DNA of 64,000 nucleotides from Ottelia alismoides (taxonomy: Eukaryota; Streptophyta; Magnoliopsida; Alismatales; Hydrocharitaceae). A model generated the notes under the pieces. The model did not search any database and had not been told where the DNA came from. It worked only from the letters and a program-made list of their open reading frames with translations. The translations under genes were made by a program, and so were the position numbers. The stretch spans positions 496,001-560,000 of the forward strand of contig JAZKJV010000383.1 in NCBI GenBank assembly GCA_037367405.1. Direction: 5' to 3'. Of the stretch, positions 22,386-34,139 are shown in pieces (position 1 is the first letter of the stretch; every line of letters begins with the position of its first letter).

Positions 22386-23075
22386 CAGTGTTCATGAAAA
22401 CGGCCGCATATGCGGCTGCATATGCCCGCGCGGCATGTAGAACACACCGATTACATGAATCAGTGCATTATGCGCCCTCCTCGCATATGCGGCCCGCGTA
22501 TCCCCTGCATACTGCTCCAACAGCTTCAACTTTTTAATCTTCTTATTCGGGTCCTTAATTCCATAACTCTGCCTCTTTCTTCATTCTATTGTAAGAATAT
22601 GACATGCATTTGTATACAATTGTAATGCATTATACCATTATGTATATGCAACGTTTTATGTTTTCATAGTGTATTGTTTTTACGAGTATATGCAATATAC
22701 CGTCGGATATTTTTATATATGCCGATTGAGGTTTTGCTCATTTAGTGCATGTATGTGTATTGAAGTTTTGTTATCATGAATCATCTAATATGTGAAGTTT
22801 TTATGATAAATGTTTTTTATGATTAAATATAAGGCAATTAAAAGCATATAAACACCTATCTAACATGAATCATTTTTCTTAGATCTTCTTTAACTCCACT
22901 TAGATACATAAATTTAGTGGTAATGTTATTCGTAGATATTTATTTTTAAGTTAAAAATTAAAATAACTATGTAGAATCGCATATAGTCCGCATATGCCCT
23001 CGCATACCGCTTATTCAATATTCGGTGACCTGTTCGAACACATACACATTCGTAGTATTACAATATCGATCGTAT
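22386..23075. mobile_element. hAT-type non-autonomous element, copy 1 (right end unresolved)
   Basis: Starts CAGTGTTCATG and has, close to each end, clusters of GCATATGC/GCCGCATATGCGGC palindromes (22402-22500 and 22978-23012). The centre is AT-rich. It is related to the better-defined copy at 27376-28288. The left 8 bases (gtggtacc) do not recur at the expected right end (about 23075), so the right terminus may be damaged. Confidence 0.55.
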
Positions 23076-23268
23076 TATGTTCCTAGATAATGACAATCTC
23101 CCGACTTGTCACGAATCAAAAAAGGGGAATATTACATTCGAATTCAATAATCACAAATATCTCTAATTTCATTAATTTTCATATTATATTCCAAGAAGAG
23201 AAAAAACATGTATTATAATATCTATGAACAATAATTTTTATAACTAAAAATAGTTCTCATGCAGAGCC

Positions 23269-24201
23269 ATGGCATCCCGATTAGGACATGAGACGACTGA
23301 CCAGCTAGCACGCATACTGATCGCTCTCACCGACCTTCTGCAGCAGGAGGCTGCTATACGAGATCAACATGATCAGATTTTAGCTCAGCAGGCGAAGATT
23401 GTTGACCGACAGACGAACATGGAGCTCAGATTTGAGGAGTTGTCAGATTTCACCTACCGTCCATCTCACGACGACATACGTCAGGACAAACGATAGTCAG
23501 TAGATGTACAACAACCTCGTTTCGATGATCCACTTGAGGAGATACTAGAGCATGTCGTAGATGATGGAGACTATGATGGGGAGAAGGACCCTGTAGACTT
23601 TGCAGACGAGGATGCACACGAGTACTCTACTATCCATAGGTATCAGTCAGTGTTTACTTCCTATTAGCGGGCCAATGTGTCCATGTTCGAGGGCACCGGT
23701 ACGTCAGATGTGGCAGAACAATGGCTGGAGAGGGTGATGAAGGTGTTGAGGATGATTCACGCACCACGGGACATGTGGCTATCTTTCATGGAGTACTCAC
23801 TGACAGATTTCGCTGAGAGATGGTGGGATGCAATAGTTTCTGAGTTAGGCCGCGAGCTTACATGGGATGATTTTGAGACGCGATTCAGAGCCCACTTATT
23901 TTTTGTGAAATGGAAGGAGTCCCAGCGTCGTTTGTTTGCAGAGTTTCGGCAGGGACGGATGATCGCCAGAGATTACTTTGTATACACAGAATTGTCTCGA
24001 CACACACCAGTAGCTGCTGCATTTCCAGAGGAGAATCTGGAAAAGCTCATCAGAGGCATAAGGGAAGAGGTGCGGGAGAAGGCTGTATTACACATCACCT
24101 CCATCTCCGAGGCTACTGACGCAGCGGAGAAGTTTGAGGATATTCGAGAACGACGATTTGGAAGCTCGTTTGGAGCGGCGCGTAAACCACAATGATCTTT
24201 T
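23269..24201 (+). pseudogene. Gypsy gag with in-frame stops
   Basis: Starts with MASRLGHETTDQLARIL. One reading frame continues from 23269 to about 24195 but is interrupted by TAG at 23494 and TAG near 23665. The second part (23677 on) has the Retrotrans_gag pattern: FEGTGTSDVAEQWLERV, FMEYSLTDFAERWWDAI, WDDFETRFRAHLF and the FAEFRQG motif. Upstream is a Gln-rich coiled-coil-like N-terminus (LLQQEAAIRDQHDQIL). It would form the capsid; two nonsense codons make it inactive. Confidence 0.8.
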
Positions 24202-25088
24202 GGGCCAATACGTCGACCATTCCAACAGTAGAGGTCTGCCAGACGATTCCGTCCTACAATTTCAACATTTCCAGGCAGTGCTCGCTCATCTTTATCGACT
24301 ACTTTAGTAGGAGCACTTGTCAGACGTGGCACCAATTCAGCATGACCATCTAGGTCGCAGCGAGCAGACAAACCCCCAACAGGACCGACTCGGAGCACAA
24401 ACAAGACTACTCTATCTATCGGATCAGTCCGATGTTACTTGTGCCATGAGTGGGGACATTACAAGCATCAATGCACTCAGAGATCTGGCAAGCCTCGCTT
24501 ACAACCACAATCGTCATAACCACAGGTACAACATACATGGAGTTCCCGTGGGAGGAATTTTAACTTCAGAAGGCAACATCAGAGACAGACACAAAGTTTG
24601 ACAAGTCCGGTACTACACCAACTAGACAGGGTCAACTATACACAATTACCGAGGAACATGCTCGTTCAACAACAAGGTCTCAGTCTTGGGCTGACCTTTT
24701 CATGTTTTGTTTGATTTTGAAGTGACATATTCCTTCCTTGCTTCGGGACTATTAGCTTCTTTAGGTAGAGTCGCAGGGACTCTATGTTCTCCTTATCACA
24801 TTCGTGGGCCAGGTGGCCAGTTGTTCATCGTTTCACTGATAGTCAGGCACTTGCTAGTACTGATTGGTGATCACGAGATGATCGCAGATTGTTTACTCCT
24901 ACAGCTTGATGAGTTTGACTTGATTCTAGACATGGATTGGTTATCAGCTCATTATGCTCTGGTTGATTGTTTTAAGAAGACGATTATCTTCAGGATTCTA
25001 TATTTGCCTCGATTATCAGCAACTGAACAAGAGGACAATGAAGAACCGTTACCCTTTGCAACACATCGATGATTTGTTTGGCAAGCTC
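24202..25088 (+). pseudogene. Gypsy nucleocapsid/protease remnant fused to an RT fragment
   Basis: 24202-24700 is a degraded nucleocapsid region: a CHEWGH-type knuckle is discernible in another frame near 24433. 24707-25000 encodes a degraded retropepsin; the catalytic Asp-Ser/Thr-Gly is not preserved (FDFEVTYSF), but the downstream [19 protein letters not shown] block is typical of Gypsy protease. At 25011 a different frame gives DYQQLNK then MKNRYPL and IDDLFGKL, the start of the RT domain, so several hundred bases between protease and RT are missing. Confidence 0.7.
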
Positions 25089-25393
25089 CATGGATCTTCG
25101 GTATTCTCAACTTGTCTGTATGCTGTAAGTTGACCTCTGTCTCCACACAAGTGATGTGTAGCACCGGAGTCCATGATCCATTCGATAACGTCAGATCCAC
25201 TACAACTAGTAAATGCAGCAGTACTACCTGAGGTATTAGAAGATGCTGAAGCAGCGACATCTGAGTGATTTCCCAAAGCCGATGGAGAAGCAATAGGACT
25301 AGAGGGATGTATAATTCCCCTCAATTGTGCCACAAGATCATCAAATCTCTGATCCAAGGCGACAACAACAAGGGGCTTAATCTGCTTAGCCAC
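25088..25393 (-). pseudogene. Copia-2 protease start
   Basis: Contains [18 protein letters not shown], the Copia aspartic protease active site with the DSG triad intact. The domain is cut off soon after, at the Gypsy junction. Confidence 0.75.
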
Positions 25394-26134
25394 TCGAGCA
25401 GAGGTAGGAAAGACATGCTTGGAATAGTATGTATCCTTTGTATGTCCAGGTTAATAGCAGTAAGTACATGGTTGACGAATACGACCTCCCATTCCATGAG
25501 GCCTGCATCCACGATACTAGGAAGAGCCTCCTCTACCTCGGAGGAAGCCATCCTTGAAGAAGTCTGACTCGAAGCAGAAGATGGAACAATAATCCTACTG
25601 AGTTGTCTGAACGCCTCCTTCATAGGAGGAATGGTAGCATCTACTAGGATCTGTGATCGAGCTGCCTCATATTTGGGGTCTAGCGCTGCAAGGAAGACAC
25701 CAACAATAGTAACATTCCGATGATGTCTTTTGTTCCTTAGGAGTAGATGTGAGGGGCATAAAACTGTATAGTTTCTCAAATATCCCACACAAGGATGTAT
25801 ACAGAGAATGTAGTGGCCTTCCATTCTGCTTGATAGTGTGAACACATCATGTTGTAACTATAGTATCTTTGTCTCATTCCTCGCCTGCGAATAAGTTGCA
25901 GGCGAGGATATCCCACATTGCCTTTGCGGTGGGCTGATGTAGCACATCGTTGGCAATCTCATTCGCCAAAGTGCCAGACAACCATACTTTCGCATACACA
26001 TCATCTGTCTCCCACAAGGCTTTAACCCCAGTCTTCTCCACTGGCTCCTCTTCGGTAAGAATATGTTTCTTACCCTCAGACTTCATGAGGCTCATGGACT
26101 GCATAGCCCAGAGCTCATAGTTACTCCCGTCCAT
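25394..26134 (-). pseudogene. Copia-2 gag, frame-broken
   Basis: N-terminal part 25874-26134 (MDGSNYELWAMQ, VLHQPTAKAMWDILA) and C-terminal part 25394-25845 (GVFLAALDPKYEAARSQIL, ATIPPMKEAFRQL), which lie in different frames. Homologous to the Copia-4 gag at 38063-38727. Confidence 0.75.
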
Positions 26135-26615
26135 TTTGACAATAGGCGATGGACTTCTGAAAGCGCCTGTAGTGGGTACATCGACCTTGTTCTCAGATAT
26201 ATTGTCGGATGTAGAAGACTAGGATTTTGTAGACCAAAGTGTGGATGTCTACACAAACATACATAGACTTCAATGCATATGTAGACTTATGCATACAAAT
26301 CCATCAAATAAACTGAGGAACTGACGCCGACAGAGAAGCGGACGGCTAGAAGACGAGCCACATGCAGATCCTCTACACGCGGGGGTGTCGTGTTGTGCGC
26401 TTGTGGGACTGCTGGACATACAGGAAGACGCGAGGTTGCGTGTAGGAAGGCGTTGGCAACACGCTGGCTGCACACGAGGTGGCACGCATGGATGCACGGG
26501 CTGCGTGGGGTGGCTGCACGTGGATGGTGGCGCGCAAAGATGGGAACAAGATGGTGGCTAGGGTTAGGAATTTTGGATACAAAAGCTCCGATCTAAGACT
26601 GCTGCTCTGATATCA

Positions 26616-26743
26616 TGTTGGGAAAAGTAAGAGATGATTATTCCATGAAACCTAGGCTCTCTTATATAGAGGAGAGACCTATAAGTAAATTACATAAGAT
26701 AGATAGAAGAGGTAGAATATTAAGAAAACAAAATAGAAACACA
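26616..26743 (-). repeat. Copia-2 5' LTR
   Basis: Bounded on the left by the primer-binding site and on the right, at about 26743, by resumption of Copia-3 integrase sequence (from about 26752). TATA box at about 26660. Confidence 0.65.
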
Positions 26744-26751
26744 AATATAAC

Positions 26752-27290
26752 TCTACGATTATTAATCTCCGAACGTTCTTTTAACGAATAGATCCAAGAT
26801 GATCGACTATAATCATCAACAAAAGAAGCAAAATACTTCTGTCCACTCAGAGTACGGACTGGACAAGGTCCCCATATTTCACAATGTACTAGAGAAAACA
26901 AAACTTCACGACGAGGTTCAGTACATGCAGGAAATATGCTCGATTATGTTTCTCGAACTAGTATGTCTCGCTCTCAGAAGGATTGGGCGTAGAGAGTTCA
27001 TGGAACATTATGGAGATGGTCTTGGCAGAAGGGTGACCAAGGCGAAGGTGCCAGAGAAGGGGATCGCCGGATATAGTTGCTGCACTACCAAAACTGGAAT
27101 TAGATGGGGTGCCCAAGATGATATAGGTCATTCTTCTTCTGCACCCATAAAAAATCTACCTTGTTCGGATGTCTTGAAAATAACAAGAGAACTCAACAAA
27201 AATAACCTTACAATTAAGCTCAGTACGTACATAACTTATGAATAGATAATAGACTTAGCAGGAAAGTAGGAGCACAATGAACTCCAGTTA
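26752..27290 (-). pseudogene. Copia-3 integrase and pre-integrase remnant
   Basis: The frame at 26752-26901 reads VHCEIWGPCPVRTLSGQKYF then VDDYSRSSWIYSLKERSE, the first part of the integrase catalytic core (with the first acidic residue in the VDDYSR motif). 26902-27290 holds the zinc-finger/pre-integrase segment in other frames. Downstream catalytic residues are lost. Confidence 0.75.
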
Positions 27291-27375
27291 GTCGGAGTTT
27301 GGAGGAAAACTCTACAGTGTCAACAACAGTAACAAGGTAATGTGCCCCATCAACAATCCGAACGGTCTTCACATA

Positions 27376-28288
27376 CAGTGTTCAGAAATATGGTCCATGC
27401 GGTCGCATATGCATATTCAGTAACTTGACCGAAGCGCATATGCCATATGCGGCAATATGCGGTCAAAACGCATATGCAGTTCGAATATGCGGCATATGCG
27501 ACCACATATTTGATAGTATTCATGTTCATCCATGACATGTTGATGACATAATTACTCGATTTTTTTCTGAACAACTCTTATATCATCATTTACATTGATG
27601 CATCTTTTCATTATTCTCGTATATGTTGCATTTGAGAATATAATCTAGGGTACTTTTTATCATCCATTTTTCCCATTATTCTCAACAATTATAAATTAAC
27701 TGTTACTGCTTTTGAATTTTCTATCTAATGAAATTCATTCTAATTCTTTAAATAAAACATGAATAATTGACTAACAATCTTGCACTTTACATTTTTATCC
27801 TTCTAATAAATTTTCTATGCAAATACAATTTTCCTCTATTTTATCAACAAGTTTTATTCCTTGGAGATACATATATGTGCATAATTTTGTGTGTATGATT
27901 TGTATAGCTATGATATTCTTTAGCTATTGTTATATGATCTATATATACATTAAAGGTTTTCTTATAGAATTATGTGTTCCATGTTGAATTCAAATTTGTA
28001 TATGTATATATATGCATTAAATTCTAAATATACACTAAAAAATAATCAATTTATAATATCATGCTTATATATCTTATTAATTATATTATGTTATTTGAAA
28101 TTTTTGATTTTGGATTTTGTTGGATCATCAACTTTTTTATATAATCAAATTTTATTGTTGTATTTTATAATATTTTAAATTAAAATATTATAAACCGCAT
28201 ATACCTTCGTATACTCCTCTGCATATCCGCTTACTCGCTTTAGACTACATAACCGAACGAATATCGCATACTACAATTCTGAACCTTG
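27376..28288. mobile_element. hAT-type non-autonomous element, copy 2
   Basis: A 913-bp element flanked by the perfect 8-bp duplication TTCACATA (27368-27375 and 28289-28296), within the protease region of Copia-3. TIRs are CAGTGTTCAGAA on the left and, read inward from the right, CAAGGTTCAGAA (10 of 12). Subterminal zones carry multiple GCATATGC/ATATGCGGC palindromes (27394-27510, 28196-28230). The middle is AT-rich and non-coding. The 8-bp TSD and CAGTG ends are hAT hallmarks. Confidence 0.88.
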
Positions 28289-28296
28289 TTCACATA

Positions 28297-28620
28297 GGAT
28301 GATGACTGTGAAAAGGTAAGCGGGCTACCTTCTCCCATTAGATGTGCAGATGCTTTCGAGTCAATAATCCAAGCATGACTGGAGGCAGAGACATAGTTGG
28401 CTATTGTACCTGAAGTAGTAGCCAGATTAGCAGTGGGAGCAGAAGTAGTGTTGTCACTGGCGGAGGGACTGGAGTTCTGCAGTAGCTGCCTAAGATGGGT
28501 GTATTTGGAAGCCGTAAAGGGTGCCTATGCTCCACCAGAGTGCTGATCGGAGGTGTCCTCAACGGCATCATAGAATGCCTCATACGAAGTTGTTTCATAG
28601 GTACTGTTGGCATTAGGTTA
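28297..28620 (-). pseudogene. Copia-3 protease/nucleocapsid remnant
   Basis: Aligns with the Copia-1 protease region (compare 8790-9080): acctactctcc-type zone, then a Ser/Thr/Asn-rich stretch upstream. It is the part of the protease left on the right side of the hAT insertion; the other part is at 27290-27375. Frame broken. Confidence 0.6.
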
Positions 28621-29527
28621 TATGCCAAACTTCACGCCCAACAATGTTCAGATATATAGTTCCAATGTCCACAATGTATGTACGCTGGATAACGAACAAT
28701 ATTAGGATCACGTTCACGATTAAAGTCACAACCATGTTCGGACTCGCGGTCACAACCACGACCAAAGTCGCAGCCCTGTCCTCCCTGGTAACACTGTCGT
28801 CCTCTGTTCCCTTACGAGGCATAGTGAGCTGTAGTCCTCGTAGATGGTATGGTGGGAGGACGCTCGACACGTGTCTCAAGTTCTGCAGATGACGAGTTTC
28901 AAAAAAAAAAAGTTCTGCAGATGACCAAAGATGGTCTCAATGGTGGGTAGTGTGTATGACCCTCCAGAAACTGATCCTTCACGGGCTTGTATTGTGGATG
29001 CAATCTAGAAAGAAATCGATAGATCTATCATTCAGCATGCTCTCCCACATGTTGATCACAACATGCTAGCTGAAAAATGAGGAGCTCCTCAAATAGGCTA
29101 ATGAACAGCCTGTTAGTACTTGATATGACTCGAATCTCCATGAATAGAGGATCATATCCACATATATATCAGAGAGTTGGGGCTTGGTCGTCTTCTGGTA
29201 GTATGTATGCTTTAGATTCTCCCACATCGTCTTTGCAACATCCTTGTAAAGAAGATTTGTAGAAATATGTAGATCAACACTGTTGGTCATCCAAGTGATA
29301 ACCTGTCAGTTGTCAACATATCGATGTTGTAGTCCTTGTCCGTCTCTGTGGACGAATCTTTGGTAAGAATATAGTTCTTGCGCTGACCACCGATGAATAC
29401 TTTTTATGATTGAGAACATAGCACATACTTTTATGAGCCTTTCAATTTGATACAAGTGCCATGTACCATCACAGAAGAAGTCAGGTACACTGGCTTGGTC
29501 TCGGTGGATGTCATGGTGATAGCGCAA
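28621..29527 (-). pseudogene. Copia-3 gag, frame-broken
   Basis: 29066-29290 reads SVDLHISTNLLYKDVAKTMW, matching the Copia-1 gag segment with LLYKEAMKAMW. The N-terminal portion at 29306-29527 and the Arg/Gly-rich C-terminal portion at 28621-28880 are in other frames. A GC-rich leader (about 29580-30090) separates gag from the primer-binding site. Confidence 0.7.
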
Positions 29528-30115
29528 GTCAAGAAAAAGTGACAGAAGATATCCTTGTCGTAATCAAGCATGAGGGTGACCTAGGTCACTGTTTCAACCC
29601 TCTTTCGGGTTTTTCGTAGCAGTGAACTCTGGTTGGAACACCACAGTTTAGACCTTTGAAGGGGCCAAATTGTAGCTTGAACGTCGTAGGGAAGGCATTG
29701 GAGCGCCTGGGTGGTGGCGCAGGATGTTGTAGGGTGGCGCAGGGTGCCATAACAACATGGTGGTGTTGTTGGAGCATCTGGGCGAAAACTTGGGATGTGG
29801 TTGGGAGCACGGCCTGGAGTGCCTACATAATGGCTCAGGTTGTCGTTGCGACCAAGCAATGCTGCTAGAGTGCTTGGATGGTGGTGAGGGTGCCGCTAGG
29901 GGCTCGACGGCGCTGCTGGAGTGCCTGGATAGCAACACAGGGTGTCGTTGGGGCTTGGTGATGCTGTTAGAGCGTCTAAGAGACACCAGATGAAGGACGA
30001 GGGAGGTCGCTAGGCGGGCGTCGAGTTATGTCCAAGGGATGCGGAGGCAAGGGGCTGGTTGGTGGCGACATGATTTAGGTCAGAAGACATATATATGACT
30101 GCTACTTTGATACCA

Positions 30116-30271
30116 TGCGGAAAAAGATGAAAAAGCACAATAACTTGTCTTATTCAGGAGGTCTAGGGGTCCTTATATAGGACAAAATCCTAGAATGCTC
30201 ATAACCAAGAAAATACATAATACCCCAGGGGGTTACAATGAAATAATATAAACATAAACACATTACTAACA
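30116..30271 (-). repeat. Copia-3 5' LTR
   Basis: A 156-bp LTR from tgcggaaaaag to ctaaca, TATA box in ccttatatagga (about 30172), primer-binding site adjacent on its left. Confidence 0.7.
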
Positions 30272-30936
30272 AAAAAGAAAATAATTTATTTTCAGGTTCA
30301 CTTCCATTTTGTCTGGTTTCAACAAAAAAAACTTTGACTTTGTGCAACACTATCTTTTCATGCACTTGTATCAAACGACTTATTTTTCTTAGGTGTACTT
30401 GTTTTAATTTCTTCTCATTTTCACCTACTTCTCAAACCTTTTGGGAACATGGTTACTTCACCATTTTTTTATGACTTGGAATATAAGTGAATAATTACTT
30501 TGACATTGAAGGAGAATGAGTTGTTTTTGTTGGAGTCTCTCTTAAGGTTGATCCTTTTCTTGGTTGATTTCATGTGTCATCGAGTTAAAACTTGTGAATT
30601 CTCTTACTTTAAACTTGTGAATCTAAAATTTTTTAGGTAGGTGTTTTCTTGGTGCATGACCATTTTTCCTTTTAAAAAAAGATGCTAAGCTTGAAGATGG
30701 AGAATTTATTTTTGAATTTTCGGAAGAAGTTTTAAAATTGCAAAAGCCATTTTTTGTCAAGTCCGGTGGCTCGTTTTCAATTTTCAGAAGCTGAGTTGAT
30801 GTCTTTTAGAAATCTCTTGAGAAGTAAATTTGGGCACAATGGCGAAACAAACTTGGGGACTTTGGTTTCCAAGCATATCTTGTTTCGTTTTCAGATGATA
30901 AACATTTTATTGGAACTTATACAAATGGGCACAATG
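30272..30936. other. Gene-free stretch
   Basis: AT-rich. The small frame at 30754-30990 may hold 5' LINE remnants but no motif is clear. Confidence 0.4.
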
Positions 30937-31791
30937 GCCTATCTTGTTTTGTTTTCTGGACGACTTACCTTGGTGTATGTTATTTGCTGATGATATTTTG
31001 TTGATTAACGAGACTAGAGATGGAGTAAACGGGAAGCTTGAGGTGTGGAGACATGAGTCCGAGACTAAAAGATTTCGTATAAGTAGGGCTAAGACGGAAT
31101 ATATGGAGTGTACCTTTGATGGAACAATGGTGAAGGAATCGAGGTGAAGATTGGTGACGATAACATTCAGAAGAGAGATTCTTTGAGATATCTGGGATCT
31201 ATTTTGCAACATGATGGGGAAATTGATAGAGATGTTACTAATAGAATAAATGCAGGCTGGCTAAAGTGGCGAGGAGCCTCTGTTGTCCTCTGTGATAAGA
31301 AAATCCTTTAAAAATTAAAAGAAAGTTCTACAAAGCAGTCGTGAGACCTGCTATGCTCTATGGATCTGAATGTTGGCCCGTGAACCATAGTCATGTGCAG
31401 AGAATGGCTGTATTAGAAATGAAAATGCTAAGGTGGATGTGTGGACACACACACACACACACGTAAAGATCGGATTCCGAATGATGCAATCAGAAAGAAA
31501 GTTGGTGTAGCTCCGATCGAGGATAAGATGCGAGAAAACCGCTTAAGATGGTTTGGTCATTTGCAAAGAAGATCAGCTGATGCACCAGTTAGGAGATGCA
31601 AGTGTTGGGATGTTGAGCCGGCTAAGAGAGGGCGAGGATGGCCCAAGAAGGGTTGGAAAGAGACTATACGAAGGGATCTTAGTTTTGTGGATACAAGCCC
31701 GGGATTGATCCACAATAGATCTGAATGGAGGCGAATAATCCATGGAACCGACCCTACTTAATTGTGGGACAAGGCTTTGTTGTTGTTGTTA
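30937..31791 (+). pseudogene. RTE-like LINE reverse transcriptase 3' part
   Basis: 30977-31145 encodes [17 protein letters not shown], the FADD catalytic motif of non-LTR reverse transcriptase, then [11 protein letters not shown]. 31300-31440 gives VVRPAMLYGSECW and LEMKMLRWMCG. 31480-31760 gives IEDKMRENRLRWFGHLQRR and GRPKK-type and LSFVDTSPG-type C-terminal segments, all typical of plant LINE polyproteins. Frame shifts separate them and a (AC)n microsatellite at 31444-31462 lies inside the coding region. The sequence ends in TTGTTGTTGTTG at about 31776, a tail seen in RTE-type LINEs, so this is a 5'-truncated copy. Confidence 0.75.
31444..31462. repeat. (AC)n microsatellite inside the LINE
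   Basis: About nine AC units between the LRWMCG and RKDRI parts of the LINE frame, translating as a short His-Thr run. Confidence 0.9.
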
Positions 31792-34139
31792 TACAAATGT
31801 GGATTTCAAGTATCAGTAGGAATAAGGGACCATATTTAGACTGCTCCCTACTTTCGACCAAATCTATGAACCCCTCAAGCTAAAGTGTGGGTGGGATTGT
31901 TGAGCTTATATGTTCATTTACATACCCAGAGTGATCAAGTCCATCACTGGATATTGGACATGCAGATCTGGTTAGACAGAGAAGTGATGGAGTTTTTGCA
32001 GCAATTTTATATGAGGATTTATGTGAAGATTGACCTACTTCAACCAAGAATCATGTGTGCATAAATCACAGGTATTCAAGCAATGCACTGTTTATGAGAG
32101 GATTCTTAGGTTTTCTTCTGCTTCTTGTGTCATTTGTCATGCATTAGAGGAATGCAAAGTTGATAAAGGAAGAAAGACCAAGGAAGATCATGCGAAACAT
32201 GAAAGTTTGGATGAAGTTTGATGGAAAACAAATTGTAAGAGGGGACTTTCAAGATTTAATTGAAGTGGATGATGGTAGTAATGCATCAGACAATGCAAAC
32301 TACAACAGAATGCTCTTTTTGACCTTCATCTTGTGTGGCCTCTTGCTAGCAACAACAGCTGAACCCACTTGACAACCCTCTTGTGCTTGATGATGTTCCA
32401 TCGTTGCAATAGCAGCAACTGAGCCATATTCTCGCTAATAACAACCTTGTGCTACTACCCCTCCAGGCTCTCAAACAAAACCTCTAAGGCCATTTCCAAA
32501 TGGAGGTGGAAAAATCAAAGCAAGTGCATTAACAACGAATAGAGTTTGTCCTCGAGGAAATACATGCTGAAAATGTAAGAAGGAATGTGGTTCTCTCGAG
32601 AGAAAACTGGAAGGATGTGGATTTCTCAAAGGAGTTAGAGGTTGCTCCTGCAAAGTGTTCAGTGGAAGAACTATTGGAAGAGGAGATTAAGAAACTTAAA
32701 GATAAAGGAGTAAAACGGGAATGCTGACATGTTGGAAGTATTGTTAATATTATAATAAAGAAAGTGATGAATGAAATTTATGGAGAGGTTGCAGAGGGGT
32801 GGAAAATTAGGAACGAAGTAATGGAGGAACATCGTCACCATCAAGAAGGGATGAATGTTGACTAAAGTGATACTCAGAATACTGGCAGCAAGAAGAATAG
32901 GAGGAAACCAAGCTTGTAGGATAATATACTAAACAACTTGAATTTGTCTGATGAGTGGTGCATGGTTGCGAGGGATTTGGAACCCGGAATGGAGAAGCTC
33001 GGGGCGATCAAGGTGGAACCTTCACAGGGTGTCAGAACATTTGGGCATGGTCTCACTTCAAAGCTTCAAAGACTAACATTTTTCAAGATGAATGATGAGC
33101 TTTTTCCCTCCATACATATGAGATGACTACTATGAAGAGCTGGATAATGACTTACCTAAGAAGGCAGAAGAACGGAGAGGGTGCTTCTCCTTGAAAAAAT
33201 GAGGTGGATGAGGAGTTTAAGACACCACTTCTTTCTCTGAAAATCTGAATGGAAGTAATGAATGTGAGGGACATGTCCATCCGAGATCCAAGAACCAAAG
33301 AACACAAGGCGAAGAAGGTCAGTGATTAGTGTTAGTGAAGATTGGGGAGTAATGAAGAAGAGTAAAGTGAGATTGTTAGAAGGATAGAAAGAGATGCAAG
33401 GAATCCTCTGGTGGATGGGCTAGATGTCGAATTTTAATAAAAGGTTGGGAAGAAGAAATCCAAATAAACTTCTCATATCCAAAAGAAACTGAATCCCAAG
33501 GCATATTTTGAAACAAGGAAAAAGAAATGTGCAATGAAGACACGGTCCGCCAATCTCTTTATAAGAACTACTACATCTTTATGGGATAAGAAAGAGTTGA
33601 TGGCGTAGAATTTGGTACAAACTCTTCTTCTTTTGTTTCTTCACTTTTCTTTGTTTCAGTAACTCGTGGGTTGTGGCCATTAGCTATACATAGCTTCGTG
33701 TTTTAACTTTTTTTGCTTCAAGGTTGGGTTGGTCATTTTCTAGATGTAAAGGACAAGTGCCTCCACTTCAGAAACTTTCATATACATATCTTTGCAAATA
33801 AATAAGGATGACTACTCGAGCCATATGGCAACGGGCTTACGGATAAAAATCCCAGAACAAAACACAATACGTCATGTCCACTAACAACAAGAACTCACTT
33901 TCTGCATATGAGGCCTTTGCACAGTGCACCACATTTTCCACGTAGTATATCTATTTTTCAATACCATTGCATTCCTTTGGGCCACAGTGCCACGGGACTG
34001 CCAGTGGCCAACTCCCATCCTAGCATCTTGTATAACTTGCTCCCCTCTACCAGCCTTGTACTCTAAAGCTCCTACGGAAATTGTCAAAACTAGCCACATC
34101 CATTTATGCTAACCCCATTGGTCTCCAAATCTGGGATAC
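31792..34139. other. 2.3-kb stretch without a recognised gene
   Basis: 32100-33450 is purine-rich on the plus strand with scattered short frames (32160-32372, 32938-33126) and no known domain. It may be a decayed coding region, but I cannot assign it. The last five bases, gatac, are the left TSD of Copia-4. Confidence 0.4.

Larger units (their letters stand above)
22019..25088 (+). mobile_element. Ty3/Gypsy element, truncated and internally deleted
   Basis: Plus-strand element: LTR 22019-22361, primer-binding site, a hAT-type insertion in the leader, gag, protease, then a short reverse transcriptase fragment. An internal deletion at about 25005 joins protease to RT, and the element ends at about 25088, where a minus-strand Copia begins. 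No 3' LTR in the window. Confidence 0.75.
25085..26743 (-). mobile_element. Copia-2: 3'-truncated minus-strand Copia element
   Basis: 5' LTR 26616 to about 26743 (tgttgggaaaag, minus-strand TATA box from cttatatagagg), adjacent primer-binding site (TGATATCAGAGC on the minus strand, 26604-26615), leader, gag and the start of protease, then a break at about 25088 against Gypsy sequence. It belongs to the same family as Copia-4 (gag starts MDGSNYELWAMQ here and MDGTNYELWAMQ there). It sits inside the integrase of Copia-3 on its right side. Confidence 0.75.
26752..30271 (-). mobile_element. Copia-3: minus-strand Copia element, truncated at its integrase
   Basis: 5' LTR at 30116-30271 with Met-tRNA primer-binding site (minus TGGTATCAAAGTAGC, 30101-30115), then gag, zinc-knuckle zone, protease (split by a hAT element at 27376-28288), GAG-pre-integrase and the N-terminal integrase core, which stops at about 26752 where Copia-2 begins. 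The LTR shares tctaggggtccttatatagg with Copia-1, so the two are one family. Confidence 0.75.

Noticed and set aside
23075..23233. tatgaaca near 23224-23231 as the right TIR of hAT copy 1
   Set aside because: Only 7 bases match and no 8-bp duplication of gtggtacc follows.
26270..26596. Several short frames on both strands
   Set aside because: GC-rich leader of Copia-2 with no protein family resemblance.
27368..27574. 74-codon minus frame
   Set aside because: Made of hAT subterminal palindromes.
29581..30090. Overlapping Pro/Ser/His-rich frames
   Set aside because: GC-rich leader of Copia-3; counterpart of the leader at 10.08-10.35 kb of Copia-1.
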